DNA of 64,000 nucleotides from contig CAZQRA010000001.1 in NCBI GenBank assembly GCA_964595575.1, positions 78,194 to 142,193 on the forward strand, given 5' to 3'. Of this stretch, positions 48,494 through 58,223 are shown piece by piece. The notes beneath the pieces were generated by a model. That model searched no databases. It was not told the DNA's origin and saw only the letters and a list, made by a program, of their open reading frames with translations. Made by a program: the position numbers and the translations under genes. Origin of the DNA: PALSA-612 sp964595575. GTDB taxonomy: Bacteria; Actinomycetota; Thermoleophilia; Gaiellales; Gaiellaceae. Each line of letters opens with the position of its first letter. The first letter of the stretch is position 1.

Positions 48494-48978
48494 GCCTGGC
48501 AGAGGAGATCGAGCAGGTCGCTTCCCGCTACCCCGAGCGGCGCTCCGCCATCTTGCCGGCTTTGCGGCTGGCCCAGGAGCGCTACGGCTGGCTGTCGCCG
48601 GAGGCGCTGGTCGAGGTGGCCGACTGCCTGGGCCTCACGCCCGCCTACTGCCTGGCGGTGGCCTCGTTCTACGACATGTTCCACCTGGAGCCGGTAGGCG
48701 ACCACCTGGTCGAGGTCTGCACCAACATCTGCTGCGGGCTGCGGGGAGCAGAGACGGTGCTGGAGGCGTTCGAGCGCGAGCTCGGGGTTCGCGCCGGCGA
48801 GACGACGGCCGACCGGCGGGTGACCCTGCGGGCGGTGGAGTGCTTGGGGGGGTGCGGCTGGCCCACGGTGGTGGCAGTGGACGGCCGCTACCGCCTCTCC
48901 GTGTCCAGCGAGGACGTGCCCGAGATCGTCGCCGGGCTGGCGGCGGCAAGCGGGGAAGGGGAGGGAGCCCGTGGCTGA
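48490..48978 (+). CDS. nuoE: NADH-quinone oxidoreductase subunit E, CTG start
   Basis: 24-kDa-type subunit with [2Fe-2S] cluster N1a. 162 residues. Cluster Cys: VCTNICCGLRG (C-x4-C) and ECLGGCGWP (C-x3-C). No ATG, GTG or TTG exists in frame near the expected N-terminus. The best start is CTG 48490, which overlaps the nuoD stop as CTGA just as other genes here use ATGA or GTGA, with GGGGGAGGTGG 5-6 nt upstream. The alignable region RYPERRSAILPALRLAQERYGWL follows at once. Confidence 0.92.
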   Translation: MSLAEEIEQVASRYPERRSAILPALRLAQERYGWLSPEALVEVADCLGLTPAYCLAVASFYDMFHLEPVGDHLVEVCTNICCGLRGAETVLEAFERELGVRAGETTADRRVTLRAVECLGGCGWPTVVAVDGRYRLSVSSEDVPEIVAGLAAASGEGEGARG

Positions 48979-50338
48979 GGCGCCGACCCTCGTCCTCGCC
49001 GACGCCGACGAGCGCGACCTCACCAAGCTGGCCGAGTACCGGGCGGTGGGGGGCTACCGGATGCTGGAGAAGGCGCGCAGCATGGCCCCTCAGGAGGTGA
49101 TCGAGGAGCTGATCGCCTCCAACCTCCGCGGCCGCGGGGGAGCCTTCTTCCCTATGGGTCGCAAGGCGAGCTTCGTGCCTGCGGGCACGGGCAAGCCGAC
49201 CTACTTGGCCGTCAACGCCGACGAGTCGGAGCCGGGCACGTTCAAGGACCGGGAGATCATGCTGCGCGTGCCCCACCGCCTGCTCGAGGGCTGCCTCATC
49301 GCCGCCCACGCCATCCAGAGCCGCCACGTCTTCATCTACATCCGGGGCGAGTACCTGGCGGAGTTCGAGGTGCTGCGGGCGGCCCTCGACGAGGCCCAGG
49401 AGGCGGGGCTTCTGGGGGACGTCAGCGTGGTTCTCCACCGCGGCGCGGGCGCCTACATCTGCGGCGAGGAGACGGCCCTCCTCGAGTCGCTGGAGGGGCG
49501 GCGAGGCCAGCCCCGCTCCAAGCCTCCCTTCCCGGCCGTACAGGGCCTCTACGCCTCGCCCACCCTCATCAACAACGTGGAGACGATCGCCACCGTGCCC
49601 AAGGTGCTGGAGCTGGGAGGGGAGGAGTACGCCGAGATCGGCGCCCCTCCCAACTCCACCGGCACCCGCATCTTCTGCCTCTCGGGGAACGTGGCGCGAC
49701 CCGGGAACTACGAGCTTCCCATGGGAATCTCCCTGCGACGCCTGATCTACGAGATCGGAGGCGGCGTTCCCGGGGGGAGGAAGCTCAAGGCCGTCATCCC
49801 CGGGGGCTCGTCCTTCCCCATCCTCCGGGCCGACGAGATCGACGTCAACCTCGACGCCGACTCCCTGGGCGCGATCGGGGCCTTCCTCGGCTCCGGCGTC
49901 GTCATCGTCATCGACGACCGCTGCTGCATCGTCGAGCTTGGGCTGCGGGTAGCCCAGTTCTACATGCACGAGTCGTGCGGCAAGTGCACGCCCTGTCGGG
50001 AGGGGACGCGGTGGATGGTGCAGATCCTGCGCAAGGTGGAGGAGGGGGCCTCCTCCCGGCGCGAGCTCGACCTCCTCCTCGACGTCTGCGACCGCATCCT
50101 GGGCAAGTGCCTGTGCCCGCTCGGGGACGCGGCGGCCATGCCCATCGCGAGCTACGTCACCAAGTTTCGGGACGAGTTCCAGGCCCACGTCGACCAGGGA
50201 CGATGCCCCTTCGGCAAGGACTCCTCCCTGGATGGGCTCCTCGCTCCCGTCGACCAGCACGCCGAAGCGGCGACCCACGGCGACACCCGGGGCGCCTTCC
50301 CCGAGGGGCTCGCCTCCGCGGCGGCCACGAGCGCATGA
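48971..50338 (+). CDS. nuoF: NADH-quinone oxidoreductase subunit F
   Basis: 51-kDa-type subunit: NADH and FMN site plus [4Fe-4S] cluster N3. 455 residues from GTG 48971. NADH-binding NLRGRGGAFFPMGRKASFV, FMN-binding NADESEPGTFKDREI, GAGAYICGEETALLESLEG, and N3 ligands SCGKCTPCREG plus the Cys of KCLCPLGD. After the N3 region there is a C-terminal tail of about 50 residues (HVDQGRCPFGKDSSLDG onward) lacking recognisable motifs. It overlaps nuoE by 8 nt. Confidence 0.96.
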   Translation: MAEAPTLVLADADERDLTKLAEYRAVGGYRMLEKARSMAPQEVIEELIASNLRGRGGAFFPMGRKASFVPAGTGKPTYLAVNADESEPGTFKDREIMLRVPHRLLEGCLIAAHAIQSRHVFIYIRGEYLAEFEVLRAALDEAQEAGLLGDVSVVLHRGAGAYICGEETALLESLEGRRGQPRSKPPFPAVQGLYASPTLINNVETIATVPKVLELGGEEYAEIGAPPNSTGTRIFCLSGNVARPGNYELPMGISLRRLIYEIGGGVPGGRKLKAVIPGGSSFPILRADEIDVNLDADSLGAIGAFLGSGVVIVIDDRCCIVELGLRVAQFYMHESCGKCTPCREGTRWMVQILRKVEEGASSRRELDLLLDVCDRILGKCLCPLGDAAAMPIASYVTKFRDEFQAHVDQGRCPFGKDSSLDGLLAPVDQHAEAATHGDTRGAFPEGLASAAATSA

Positions 50339-50345
50339 CCAACCC

Positions 50346-52523
50346 GTGGCTGAGCTGGTAACAGTCACCATCGACGATCGCCAGGTGCAGGTGCCCAAGG
50401 GCACCGGCATCGTGGAGACGGCAGCGGCGGCCGGGATCGAGATTCCCGTCTTCTGCTACGAGCCTCGGCTGGGCCCGGCTGTGGGGGCGTGCCGCATGTG
50501 CCTGGTCGAGGTCGAGGGCATGCCCAAGCTGCAGGCGGGCTGCACCCTGACGGCCCAGGAGGGCATGGTCGTCCGCACCGCCCGCACCTCTCCCCTCGCA
50601 GCCGAGGGGGAGAACGCGACGCTCGAGTTCATCCTCGTCAACCACCCGCTCGACTGCCCGGTGTGCGACAAGGGGGGCGAGTGCCCGCTCCAGGACCTCA
50701 CTTTCCGCTACGGGCCGGCGGTGACGCGCATGACCTTTTCCAAGCGCACCTTCGACAAGCCCATCCCCATCTCGCCACTCATCGCCCTCGACCGGGAGCG
50801 CTGCATCCTCTGTTACCGGTGCACCCGCTTCTCCGAGCAGGTGGTCGAGGACGGCCAGCTCGTTGCCAGGAACCGGGGCGCCCTGTCCGTGATCGCCACC
50901 TTCCAGGACCTGCCCTACCGGGCGCCGTTCTCGGGCAACGTGATCGAGCTGTGCCCGGTGGGGGCTCTCACCTCCACGCTCTACCGCTTCCAGGCTCGAC
51001 CTTGGGAGATCCAGAACGTCCCCTCGGTCTGCGGCCTCTGTCCTGTGGGCTGCAACATCTCCGTCACCATCCGGGAGGGGAAGGTGCGGCGGGTGCTCTC
51101 CCGCAACCACCCCCAGGTCGACCAAGGCTGGATCTGCGATCGCGGCCGGTTCACGTATCCGGCGCTGTACGCGGCCGACCGGGTGCGGACCCCGCTCAGG
51201 CGGGCGGGGGGCCGGCGCCTAGAGCCGCTGGCCTGGGACGAGGCGATGGAGGAGCTCGAGCGCCTGTGCCGCTCCAGTCAGGGCCGGGCGGCGCTCGTCC
51301 TCTCCGGCACCGAGACGGTGGAAATCGCCCACGCCCTGTCGGCCCTCGTGCGGCGGGGGCTCCGGTCGCACGAGGCGCTCCTCCCCGAGGAGGGATGCGG
51401 GGAGCTCGACGCCTACCGAGCGCCCCTCTCCGCTATCGCCGAGGCCGAGCTAGTCGTGGTCGTAGCCGATGAGCCCGTCCTCGATCGCGCGCCCGTGGTC
51501 GACCTTTGGATCAGGGCGGCGCGGCGGCGAGGAGCGGAGCTGGTGACCATGGGGCCCGCCGGGACGCGAGGGCGCCAGCCGGGCGACTGGCAGGCCGTGT
51601 GCGCCGAGCTGGCCGACCCGGGAAGCCCCCTGGGCGGTCGCCTGCGCCGAGCCGAGCGGGCTGCCCTCGTGTGGTCCGCTCCCGGCGGGGAGGCGCTCTT
51701 GGCCCAACTGGCCCACGCCCTCTCCTTCCACGAGCGTCCCGGCTGCGGGGCCTACTACCTCCCCGCCACCGCCAACGGTCGTGCCGTAGCCGAGGCGTGG
51801 ACGGCGGCGGGCGACGGCGAGGAGACCAGGGCCCCCACGGCTCCCTCCCTCCTCCTCGTCTCCGGGGACGAGGCCCTCCGCGACCCGCGGCTTGCCGGCC
51901 TGGCGAGGCGGGCAGAGACGGTGGTGGCCGTGGCCATGTTCGCCGAGGAGGCCCGCCGGGTCGCCCACCTCGTCCTGCCGGGCACGAGCTTCCTGGAGCG
52001 GGAGGGGACGCTCGTCAACCTGGAGGGTCGGATCCAGCGCCTGCGGCGGGCGGTAGCGCCCCCCTGCCGGGAGGAGATGGACTGGCTGGGCGAGCTGGCA
52101 GCGCGGCTCGGGGTCGATCTCGCTCCTCGCGCTCCCCTTCCTCGGGCTGGGGGCGAGGAGCAGGCACCCCTTCCTCCCCGCCCCCTCGCCGGGGCCAAGG
52201 AGGCTCCTGCGCCGGCGGCGCCTGTTGAGCCGCCTCCTGCTCCCCGCCTGCGCCTCGTGCGCTACCGGGCCCTCTTCTCGGGCCCGCTCGTGGAGCGGGT
52301 GCCCCAGCTTGCCTTCCAGCGGCCCCCGGCGGAGGTCGAGCTCTCGCCCCAGGATGCCGAGAAGCGGGCGATCGCGAGCGGCGATCGGGTCCTCGTTCGG
52401 GCCGACGGCACGGCGGTCGAGCTGCGGGCCCGCGTCAACCGGCGGCTCGTGGCCGGGGTGGCACGGGCGGCGGAGGAGCACGTCCGCGACCTTCCCGACC
52501 TGGTGGAGGTGCGAGCCCTATGA
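50346..52523 (+). CDS. nuoG: NADH-quinone oxidoreductase subunit G
   Basis: 75-kDa-type subunit. 725 residues from GTG 50346. Cluster ligands in order: [2Fe-2S] N1b (CYEPRLGPAVGACRMC...C), N5 (HPLDCPVCDKGGEC, with the His), N4 (CILCYRCTRFSEQ and CPVGAL) and an N7-type motif CGLCPVGCN with a fourth Cys in GWICDRG. The molybdopterin-type domain is degenerate and joined by a Pro/Ala-rich linker (about 610-640) to a C-terminal beta-barrel domain. The N7 motif occurs in only some bacterial complex I enzymes. Confidence 0.95.
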   Translation: MAELVTVTIDDRQVQVPKGTGIVETAAAAGIEIPVFCYEPRLGPAVGACRMCLVEVEGMPKLQAGCTLTAQEGMVVRTARTSPLAAEGENATLEFILVNHPLDCPVCDKGGECPLQDLTFRYGPAVTRMTFSKRTFDKPIPISPLIALDRERCILCYRCTRFSEQVVEDGQLVARNRGALSVIATFQDLPYRAPFSGNVIELCPVGALTSTLYRFQARPWEIQNVPSVCGLCPVGCNISVTIREGKVRRVLSRNHPQVDQGWICDRGRFTYPALYAADRVRTPLRRAGGRRLEPLAWDEAMEELERLCRSSQGRAALVLSGTETVEIAHALSALVRRGLRSHEALLPEEGCGELDAYRAPLSAIAEAELVVVVADEPVLDRAPVVDLWIRAARRRGAELVTMGPAGTRGRQPGDWQAVCAELADPGSPLGGRLRRAERAALVWSAPGGEALLAQLAHALSFHERPGCGAYYLPATANGRAVAEAWTAAGDGEETRAPTAPSLLLVSGDEALRDPRLAGLARRAETVVAVAMFAEEARRVAHLVLPGTSFLEREGTLVNLEGRIQRLRRAVAPPCREEMDWLGELAARLGVDLAPRAPLPRAGGEEQAPLPPRPLAGAKEAPAPAAPVEPPPAPRLRLVRYRALFSGPLVERVPQLAFQRPPAEVELSPQDAEKRAIASGDRVLVRADGTAVELRARVNRRLVAGVARAAEEHVRDLPDLVEVRAL

Positions 52524-53506
52524 GCGAGCCCTGGTGGATCGCTCTCCCCAAGGCCTTCCTCGTCATCAACCTCCTCCTCCTCGCCTTCGCCTACACGACC
52601 CTGGTCGAGCGCAAGCTGCTCGGCCGCATGCAGCTTCGCTACGGGCCCAACCGGGCCGGGCCCTACGGCCTCCTCCAGCCCATCGCCGACCTCATCAAGC
52701 TCGTGCGCAAGGAGGCCTTCTGGCCGAGCAAGGTGGAGGCTGTGCCCTACATCCTCGCCCCTGCCTTCTCGGCCTTCACCGCCCTCGCCGCCTTCAGCGT
52801 CATCCCCTTCGGCCAGGGATGGACGGTGGCCGGGCACCGCATCGAGGGAGCGGTGGCCGACGTCTCCATCGGCGTCATCCTCATCTTCGCCCTGGGGTCG
52901 ATCGGCTCCTACGGCTTCATCGTGGGCGGCTGGGCCTCCGACTCCAAGTACTCCCTGCTTGGGTCGATGCGCACCTGCGCCCAGCTCGTCTCCTACGAGG
53001 TGTCCCTGTCTCTGTCCGTCCTGGGCGTCCTGCTCATGGCCAAGACGCTCAACCTGAGCGAGATCGTGGCCAAGCAGATCGACTCCGTCTGGTACGTGGG
53101 TCCCCAGCTCGTGGGCTTCCTCGTCTTCTTCATCGCCGCGGTGGCCGAGACCGCCCGCGCTCCCTTCGACCTGGTGGAGGCTGACTCGGAGATCGTGGCC
53201 GGCTACCACACGGAGTACTCGGGGATGCGCTGGGGCCTCTTCCAGATGGCCGAGTACACGAACATGATCCTCCTCTCCGGGCTGGCCGTCACCCTCTACT
53301 TCGGGGGCTGGGAGGGACCCTGGGCGCCGCTCGGGCCGCTGTGGTTCGTGCTCAAGCTGGCCATCGCCATCGCCATCTTCATCTGGATCCGGGCCACCGT
53401 GCCCCGGCTTCGCTACGACCAGCTCATGCGCTTCGGGTGGAAGGTGCTCTTGCCCGTGGCCACCGCCAACGCCGTGGTGACCGCTCTCGTGGTGGCGGCG
53501 ACGTGA
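52520..53506 (+). CDS. nuoH: NADH-quinone oxidoreductase subunit H
   Basis: Membrane subunit that closes the quinone cavity. 328 residues, about eight helices: LVERKLLGRMQLRYGPNRAGP, GLLQPIADLIKLVRKE, ETARAPFDLVEADSEIVAGYHTEYSG and the terminal RATVPRLRYDQLMRFGWKVLLP. ATGA overlap with nuoG. Confidence 0.97.
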   Translation: MSEPWWIALPKAFLVINLLLLAFAYTTLVERKLLGRMQLRYGPNRAGPYGLLQPIADLIKLVRKEAFWPSKVEAVPYILAPAFSAFTALAAFSVIPFGQGWTVAGHRIEGAVADVSIGVILIFALGSIGSYGFIVGGWASDSKYSLLGSMRTCAQLVSYEVSLSLSVLGVLLMAKTLNLSEIVAKQIDSVWYVGPQLVGFLVFFIAAVAETARAPFDLVEADSEIVAGYHTEYSGMRWGLFQMAEYTNMILLSGLAVTLYFGGWEGPWAPLGPLWFVLKLAIAIAIFIWIRATVPRLRYDQLMRFGWKVLLPVATANAVVTALVVAAT

Positions 53507-53997
53507 GCCCGCTCCTCGACACCTTCAAAGGCTTCGGCGTGACCTTCCGCCAGCTCTTCCGGAAGCCCATCACCGTCCAGTACCCGGAGGTGGTGCGCCC
53601 GGTCTACCCCCGCTTTCGCGGCCGCCACCGCCTGCACCGGCACGAGAACGGCCTGGAGAAGTGCGTCGGCTGCTCCCTGTGCGCCGCCGCCTGCCCGGCC
53701 GACTGCATCCGGGTGGTAGCCGCCGAGAACACGCCCGATCGGCGCGTGTCGGCCGGCGAGCGCTACGCCCGCATCTACGAGATCAACCTCAGCCGCTGCA
53801 TCTTCTGCGGCTACTGCGAGCTCGCCTGCCCCTTCGACGCCATCACCTTGGGCAACGAGTTCGAGATCTCGGAGTACTCCCGGGACGACCTCATCTACAC
53901 CAAGGACATGCTCCTGGCGCCGCCGGTCAAGACCGTCCCTGTAGCCGATCGGGACGAGTACGACACCCCCGAGCCCTACTACAAGCTGCGCTCATGA
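53503..53997 (+). CDS. nuoI: NADH-quinone oxidoreductase subunit I
   Basis: 23-kDa-type subunit with two [4Fe-4S] clusters (N6a, N6b). 164 residues from GTG 53503 (GTGA overlap with nuoH). Ligand sets: CVGCSLCAAACPADC and CIFCGYCELACPFDAI. Between them YARIYEINLSRC is typical. It passes electrons toward NuoB. Confidence 0.96.
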   Translation: MSPLLDTFKGFGVTFRQLFRKPITVQYPEVVRPVYPRFRGRHRLHRHENGLEKCVGCSLCAAACPADCIRVVAAENTPDRRVSAGERYARIYEINLSRCIFCGYCELACPFDAITLGNEFEISEYSRDDLIYTKDMLLAPPVKTVPVADRDEYDTPEPYYKLRS

Positions 53998-54563
53998 TGG
54001 TCCCTCCCCTCGTCGCCTCCTCGGCCGGAGACGTCCTCGTCTGGGTCGTCTGGGTAGGGGCCGCCTTCTTCTGCCTTGCCTCGGCGGTGGCGGTGATCAG
54101 CTTCCGCAACCCCTTCTACTCGGCCTTGGCGCTGATCGGCAACCTGGCCTCGCTCGCCGTCCTCTACCTCCTCCTTTCCGCCGAGCTCGTGGCCGCCGCC
54201 CAGGTGCTCGTGTACGCAGGGGCCGTGGTGGTCATGTTCCTGTTCGTCATCGCCTACCTGGGAGGCCGGGCGGACGCCCCCTGGGCGGGCGGCCCCACCG
54301 TCCAGAAGCTGGCCAGCGTGCTCGCCTCGGCCGCCATCCTGGCCGAGATCGTCGCCGCCCTGGCGCTCAAGGCCGGCGATCGCCTGTCCCGGGCGCCCGC
54401 CGTCCCCCACGCCTTCGGGAGCCCGCGCAGGATCGGGGAGCTCTTCCTCACCGATCACCTCCTCGCCTTCGAGATCACCTCCGTCGTCCTGCTCGTGGCG
54501 GCCGTGGGGGGAGTGGTGCTGGGAAGCCACGCCCGCCGGGCGGACGAGGAGGAAGGGAGCTAG
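53994..54563 (+). CDS. nuoJ: NADH-quinone oxidoreductase subunit J
   Basis: Membrane subunit. 189 residues, five helices: VAVISFRNPFYSALALIGNL, LLSAELVAAAQVLVYAGAVVVMFLFVIAYLGG with the pi-bulge helix, and a C-terminal helix before GSHARRADEEEGS. The start is ATG 53994 (overlapping the nuoI stop as ATGA) or the adjacent ATG 53997. Confidence 0.94.
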   Translation: MMVPPLVASSAGDVLVWVVWVGAAFFCLASAVAVISFRNPFYSALALIGNLASLAVLYLLLSAELVAAAQVLVYAGAVVVMFLFVIAYLGGRADAPWAGGPTVQKLASVLASAAILAEIVAALALKAGDRLSRAPAVPHAFGSPRRIGELFLTDHLLAFEITSVVLLVAAVGGVVLGSHARRADEEEGS

Positions 54564-54567
54564 TCGC

Positions 54568-54876
54568 GTGGCCGGGCCCGATCCCACCTGGTACCTCGCC
54601 CTGGCCGGCTTCCTGTTTACGATCGGGGCGCTGGGGGTGCTCCTCAGGCGGAGCCCCTTGATCGTCCTCCTCTCGCTGGAGCTGATGCTGAACGGCGCTA
54701 ACCTCGCCCTGATCGCCTTTGCCCGTCACCTCGGGGGAGAGGACGGGCAGGTGTTCGCGCTGGCGGTCATGGCGGTGGCCGCCTCCGAGGTGGTAGTCGG
54801 CCTGGGCCTGATCGTGGCCATGGCCCGCCGGCGGCTGGCCCTGGACGTGGATGAGATGAGGAGCCTGCGAGGGTGA
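54568..54876 (+). CDS. nuoK: NADH-quinone oxidoreductase subunit K
   Basis: Small antiporter-related membrane subunit. 102 residues, three helices, with the conserved Glu in LSLELMLNGANLALIAF and a second in VMAVAASEVVVGLGLIV. GTG start 5 nt after nuoJ. Confidence 0.95.
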   Translation: MAGPDPTWYLALAGFLFTIGALGVLLRRSPLIVLLSLELMLNGANLALIAFARHLGGEDGQVFALAVMAVAASEVVVGLGLIVAMARRRLALDVDEMRSLRG

Positions 54877-56759
54877 TCGCCGCCGCCTGGGTCGCCCTCT
54901 TCCTGCCCCTGGCGGCGGCGGCGGCCGTCGCCGTGGCTGGGCAGGCCATCTCCCGTCGGGCTGCCGGCTGGCTGGCCACCGCCAGCGTGGCCGGATCGTT
55001 CGTGGCCTCGGTCACGACGTTGGCCGAGATGCTGTCGCGCTCGCCCGAAGAGCGGAGCGAGACGTCGGTGGCCTGGAGCTGGCTCACCGCCGGGAGCCTC
55101 GATATCGGCCTGAGCGTGCTCGTCGACCCCCTGTCCGTCTTCATGATGCTCGTCGTCTCGGGGGTGGGGGCGCTCATCGTCGGCTACTCGATCGGCTACA
55201 TGGACGGCGACGACGAGGAGCGGCGCTTCTTCGCCTACATGGCCTTCTTCGTCTTTTCCATGCTCCTCCTGGTCCAGGGCGGAAACCTCCTCCTCCTCCT
55301 CGCCGGGTGGGGCCTCGTGGGTCTTTCCTCCTACCTCCTCATCGGCTTCTGGCACCACCGCCCGGCGGCGGTGGCGGCCGCCAAGAAGGCCTTCGTCATG
55401 AACGCCTTCGGCGATGCCACCTTCGCCCTCGCCCTCTTCCTGCTCGTTCAGAAGACGGGGACCCTGGACTACGCCGGCGTCTTCGCCCGGGCCCACTCCC
55501 TGTCCGACACGGCGCTCACCCTGGTCGCGCTCGGGCTTCTGGGCGGCGCGGTCGCCAAGTCGGCCCAGCTTCCCCTCCACACCTGGCTTCCCGACGCCAT
55601 GGAGGGCCCCACCCCGGTGAGCGCCCTCATCCACGCCGCCACCATGGTCACGGCCGGGGTCTACCTGCTCGTCCGCGCCCACCCCCTGTTCGAGCTGGCG
55701 CCGGAGGTGCAGGACACGGCCGCCGTGCTCGGCACCGCCACCCTCCTCGCCGCCGGGCTGGTGGCCCTCGTGCAGACCGACATCAAGCGGGTGATCGCCT
55801 ACTCGACCATGTCCCAGATCGGCTACATGTTCCTGGCTGCCGGTCTCGGGGCCTACGCGGGGGCGATGTTCCACCTCATGACCCACGCCTTCTTCAAGGC
55901 CCTCATGTTCCTGGCGGCAGGGGTCGTCATCCACGCCCTCGCCGGCGAGCAGGACATGCGCCGGATGGGGGGCCTGGCCAAGCTCTTGCCCAAGACCCAC
56001 GCTGCCCTGGTAGTGGGCTCGCTCGCCCTGGTCGGGCTTCCTCCCCTGGCCGGCTTCTTCTCCAAGGACCCTGTAGTGGCAGCCGCCCTTGCCCGGGGCG
56101 GCTGCCTGGGCGATGCCCTGTTCGCCGCCGCGCTGGCGGGGATCTTCCTCACCGGCCTCTACGCCTTCCGCATGGTCTTCCTGGTCGGCTCAGGGGAGCC
56201 CTCGTCCTTCGTCCAGCGGCACCTCGACCTGGCCCATGGCGAGGGCCCGCGGGTGATGCTGGTGCCGGTGGGGGCGCTCGCCCTCCTCTCGGCGGCCGGA
56301 GGCTGGCTCCAGGCCCGCTACGGGGAGCACGGCTGGGGGGCCGTGTCCACCTGGCTCGCGCCGGTAGCGGAGCCGGTGGTGGAGGCGAGCCTGGGTCAGG
56401 AGATCCTGGTCAGCGGGCTCGGGGTCGCCTTCGGCCTCGCCGGCGTGGCGGTAGCCTGGTGGATCTACGCGGCCCGCCGCCGGGCGGCGCCGCGACCGCT
56501 CCCGGCGCTGGAGCGAAAGCTCTACTTCGACGAGGCTTACGACGCCCTCTTCTACTGGCCGGCGGCGGCCACCGCCCGGGCTCTGGACGCCGCGGTCGAG
56601 CAGCCCCTGGTGGCGGGCTCGATCGAGGGCGTCTCCACCGGCGTCCGCCGTCTGGGTCAGGCCGCCCGGGCTCTCCAGACCGGCCTCGTGCGCACCTACG
56701 CCCTCGTCATCGCCGCGAGCTTGGCGGTCCTCGCCCTCGTCCTGGTGGTCGTGCGCTGA
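54873..56759 (+). CDS. nuoL: NADH-quinone oxidoreductase subunit L
   Basis: Distal antiporter-like proton-pumping subunit with the long lateral helix. 628 residues: DPLSVFMMLVVSGVGALIVGYSIGYM, LVGLSSYLLIGFW, KSAQLPLHTWLPDAMEGPTPVSALIHAATMVTAGVYLL, KRVIAYSTMSQIGYMF and HAFFKALMFLAAGVVIHAL (pump Lys and His). C-terminal helix near residues 600-625. GTG start overlapping nuoK by 4 nt. Confidence 0.97.
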   Translation: MIAAAWVALFLPLAAAAAVAVAGQAISRRAAGWLATASVAGSFVASVTTLAEMLSRSPEERSETSVAWSWLTAGSLDIGLSVLVDPLSVFMMLVVSGVGALIVGYSIGYMDGDDEERRFFAYMAFFVFSMLLLVQGGNLLLLLAGWGLVGLSSYLLIGFWHHRPAAVAAAKKAFVMNAFGDATFALALFLLVQKTGTLDYAGVFARAHSLSDTALTLVALGLLGGAVAKSAQLPLHTWLPDAMEGPTPVSALIHAATMVTAGVYLLVRAHPLFELAPEVQDTAAVLGTATLLAAGLVALVQTDIKRVIAYSTMSQIGYMFLAAGLGAYAGAMFHLMTHAFFKALMFLAAGVVIHALAGEQDMRRMGGLAKLLPKTHAALVVGSLALVGLPPLAGFFSKDPVVAAALARGGCLGDALFAAALAGIFLTGLYAFRMVFLVGSGEPSSFVQRHLDLAHGEGPRVMLVPVGALALLSAAGGWLQARYGEHGWGAVSTWLAPVAEPVVEASLGQEILVSGLGVAFGLAGVAVAWWIYAARRRAAPRPLPALERKLYFDEAYDALFYWPAAATARALDAAVEQPLVAGSIEGVSTGVRRLGQAARALQTGLVRTYALVIAASLAVLALVLVVVR

Positions 56760-58222
56760 TGGAGAGCGGCGCCTGGATCACCGACGCCCTCGTCCTCTTG
56801 CCCGTGGCGGGGGCGCTCCTCGTGTGGCTCCTTCCTCTTCCCCGCCTCGCCGCCGGCCTGATGGCGCTGGCGGCGTCCCTGGGCGAGATCGCCCTATGGG
56901 CAGGCGCCGTCGCCCGCCTCGACTTCTCCCAGGGCCTGACCGTCCAGCTGGAGGAGCGGGCGGAGTGGTTCGGCGATCTCGGCATCTCCTACCACGTCGG
57001 CCTCACCGGCTTCTCGGTGTGGCTGGTAGGCCTGACGGCGGTGGTGATGGCCGTAGCCGTTGCGTACGGCGGCTGGGCAGGGAGGGAGCGGGCCCGAGCC
57101 TACTTCGGGCTCATGCTCCTCCTCACCGCCGCCACCGTGGGCGTGTTCGTGGCCCAGGACTACCTGCTCTTCTACGTCTTCTGGGAGGCGATGCTGATCC
57201 CGCTCTACATCCTCGTGGGGGTGTGGGGCGGCCCGGGCCGGCTGGCGGCCACGCTCAAGCTCGTCGTCTACACCATGGCGGGGTCGCTGGTGATGCTGGC
57301 CGCCATCATCGTGCTCGGGCTCCAGAACGGCACCTTCGACATGGTGGAGAGCCCGCCCAGCTCGAGCGTGTGGCTCTTCCTCGGCTTCGCCTGCGCCTTC
57401 GCCGTCAAGGCGCCCCTCGTTCCCTTCCACGGCTGGCTGCCCGACGCCTACCGCCAGGCTCCCCCCGAGGTGGCAGGGATCTTGTCCGGGGTCGTCTCCA
57501 AGGCGGCGAGCTACGGCTTCCTGGCCATCGCCGTCCTCCGCTTCGACGGCGACACCGTGCGCGACCTCCAGGAGGCGGTCCTGGCCCTGGCCGCTATCGG
57601 CATCGTGTACGGGTCCCTCCTTGCCTTCCGCGCCCCCGACGCCCGCGGGGTGGTCGCCTACTCGAGCCTGGCCCAGCTCGGCCTCATCACCTTGGGCCTG
57701 TTCGCCCTCAACCTGGCCGGCTTCAACGGCGCCGTGCTCCAGATGGTGAACCACGGGCTCATCTCTACCGCCCTGTTCCTCCTCTGTGGGATCGTGGAGC
57801 GACGAGCGGGGAGCGGCCACTTTGGCCTCCTCGGGGGCATGGCTCGGGGGCGGCCGGCGCTCGCCACCCTCACCATGACCACCGGGGTGATTGCCCTCGC
57901 CGTGCCCGGCTCCACTGCCTTCGCCGGGGAGTTCCTGATCCTGGCTGGCGTCTTCGACCAGGGGCTCGGCTGGGCGGTCGTCGGCGCCGCGGCCATGGTG
58001 CTCGCGGCCATGTACATGCTCCGCTTCATCTCCGCCATCCTCCACGATCGACCGGGCCCGGCGGTGGCGAGGAGCGGGCCCGACCTGCAGCTGGGCGAGC
58101 TGAGCGTCCTCGTGCCGCTCGTCGCCTGCCTCCTCTTCCTCTCTGCCTGGCCGGCCGCCGTCACCAGCCACACCTTCGGGCAGACGAAGGACACGCCTGC
58201 CCTCTCGGGAGGAGGGAGGTAG
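56759..58222 (+). CDS. nuoM: NADH-quinone oxidoreductase subunit M
   Basis: Antiporter-like proton-pumping subunit. 487 residues, about 14 helices: FYVFWEAMLIPLYILVGVWGG (key Glu), FAVKAPLVPFHGWLPDAYRQAPPEVAGILSG, GVVAYSSLAQLGLI and MVNHGLISTALFLLCGIVERR. ATG overlaps the nuoL stop by one base. Confidence 0.97.
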   Translation: MESGAWITDALVLLPVAGALLVWLLPLPRLAAGLMALAASLGEIALWAGAVARLDFSQGLTVQLEERAEWFGDLGISYHVGLTGFSVWLVGLTAVVMAVAVAYGGWAGRERARAYFGLMLLLTAATVGVFVAQDYLLFYVFWEAMLIPLYILVGVWGGPGRLAATLKLVVYTMAGSLVMLAAIIVLGLQNGTFDMVESPPSSSVWLFLGFACAFAVKAPLVPFHGWLPDAYRQAPPEVAGILSGVVSKAASYGFLAIAVLRFDGDTVRDLQEAVLALAAIGIVYGSLLAFRAPDARGVVAYSSLAQLGLITLGLFALNLAGFNGAVLQMVNHGLISTALFLLCGIVERRAGSGHFGLLGGMARGRPALATLTMTTGVIALAVPGSTAFAGEFLILAGVFDQGLGWAVVGAAAMVLAAMYMLRFISAILHDRPGPAVARSGPDLQLGELSVLVPLVACLLFLSAWPAAVTSHTFGQTKDTPALSGGGR

Positions 58223-58223
58223 G

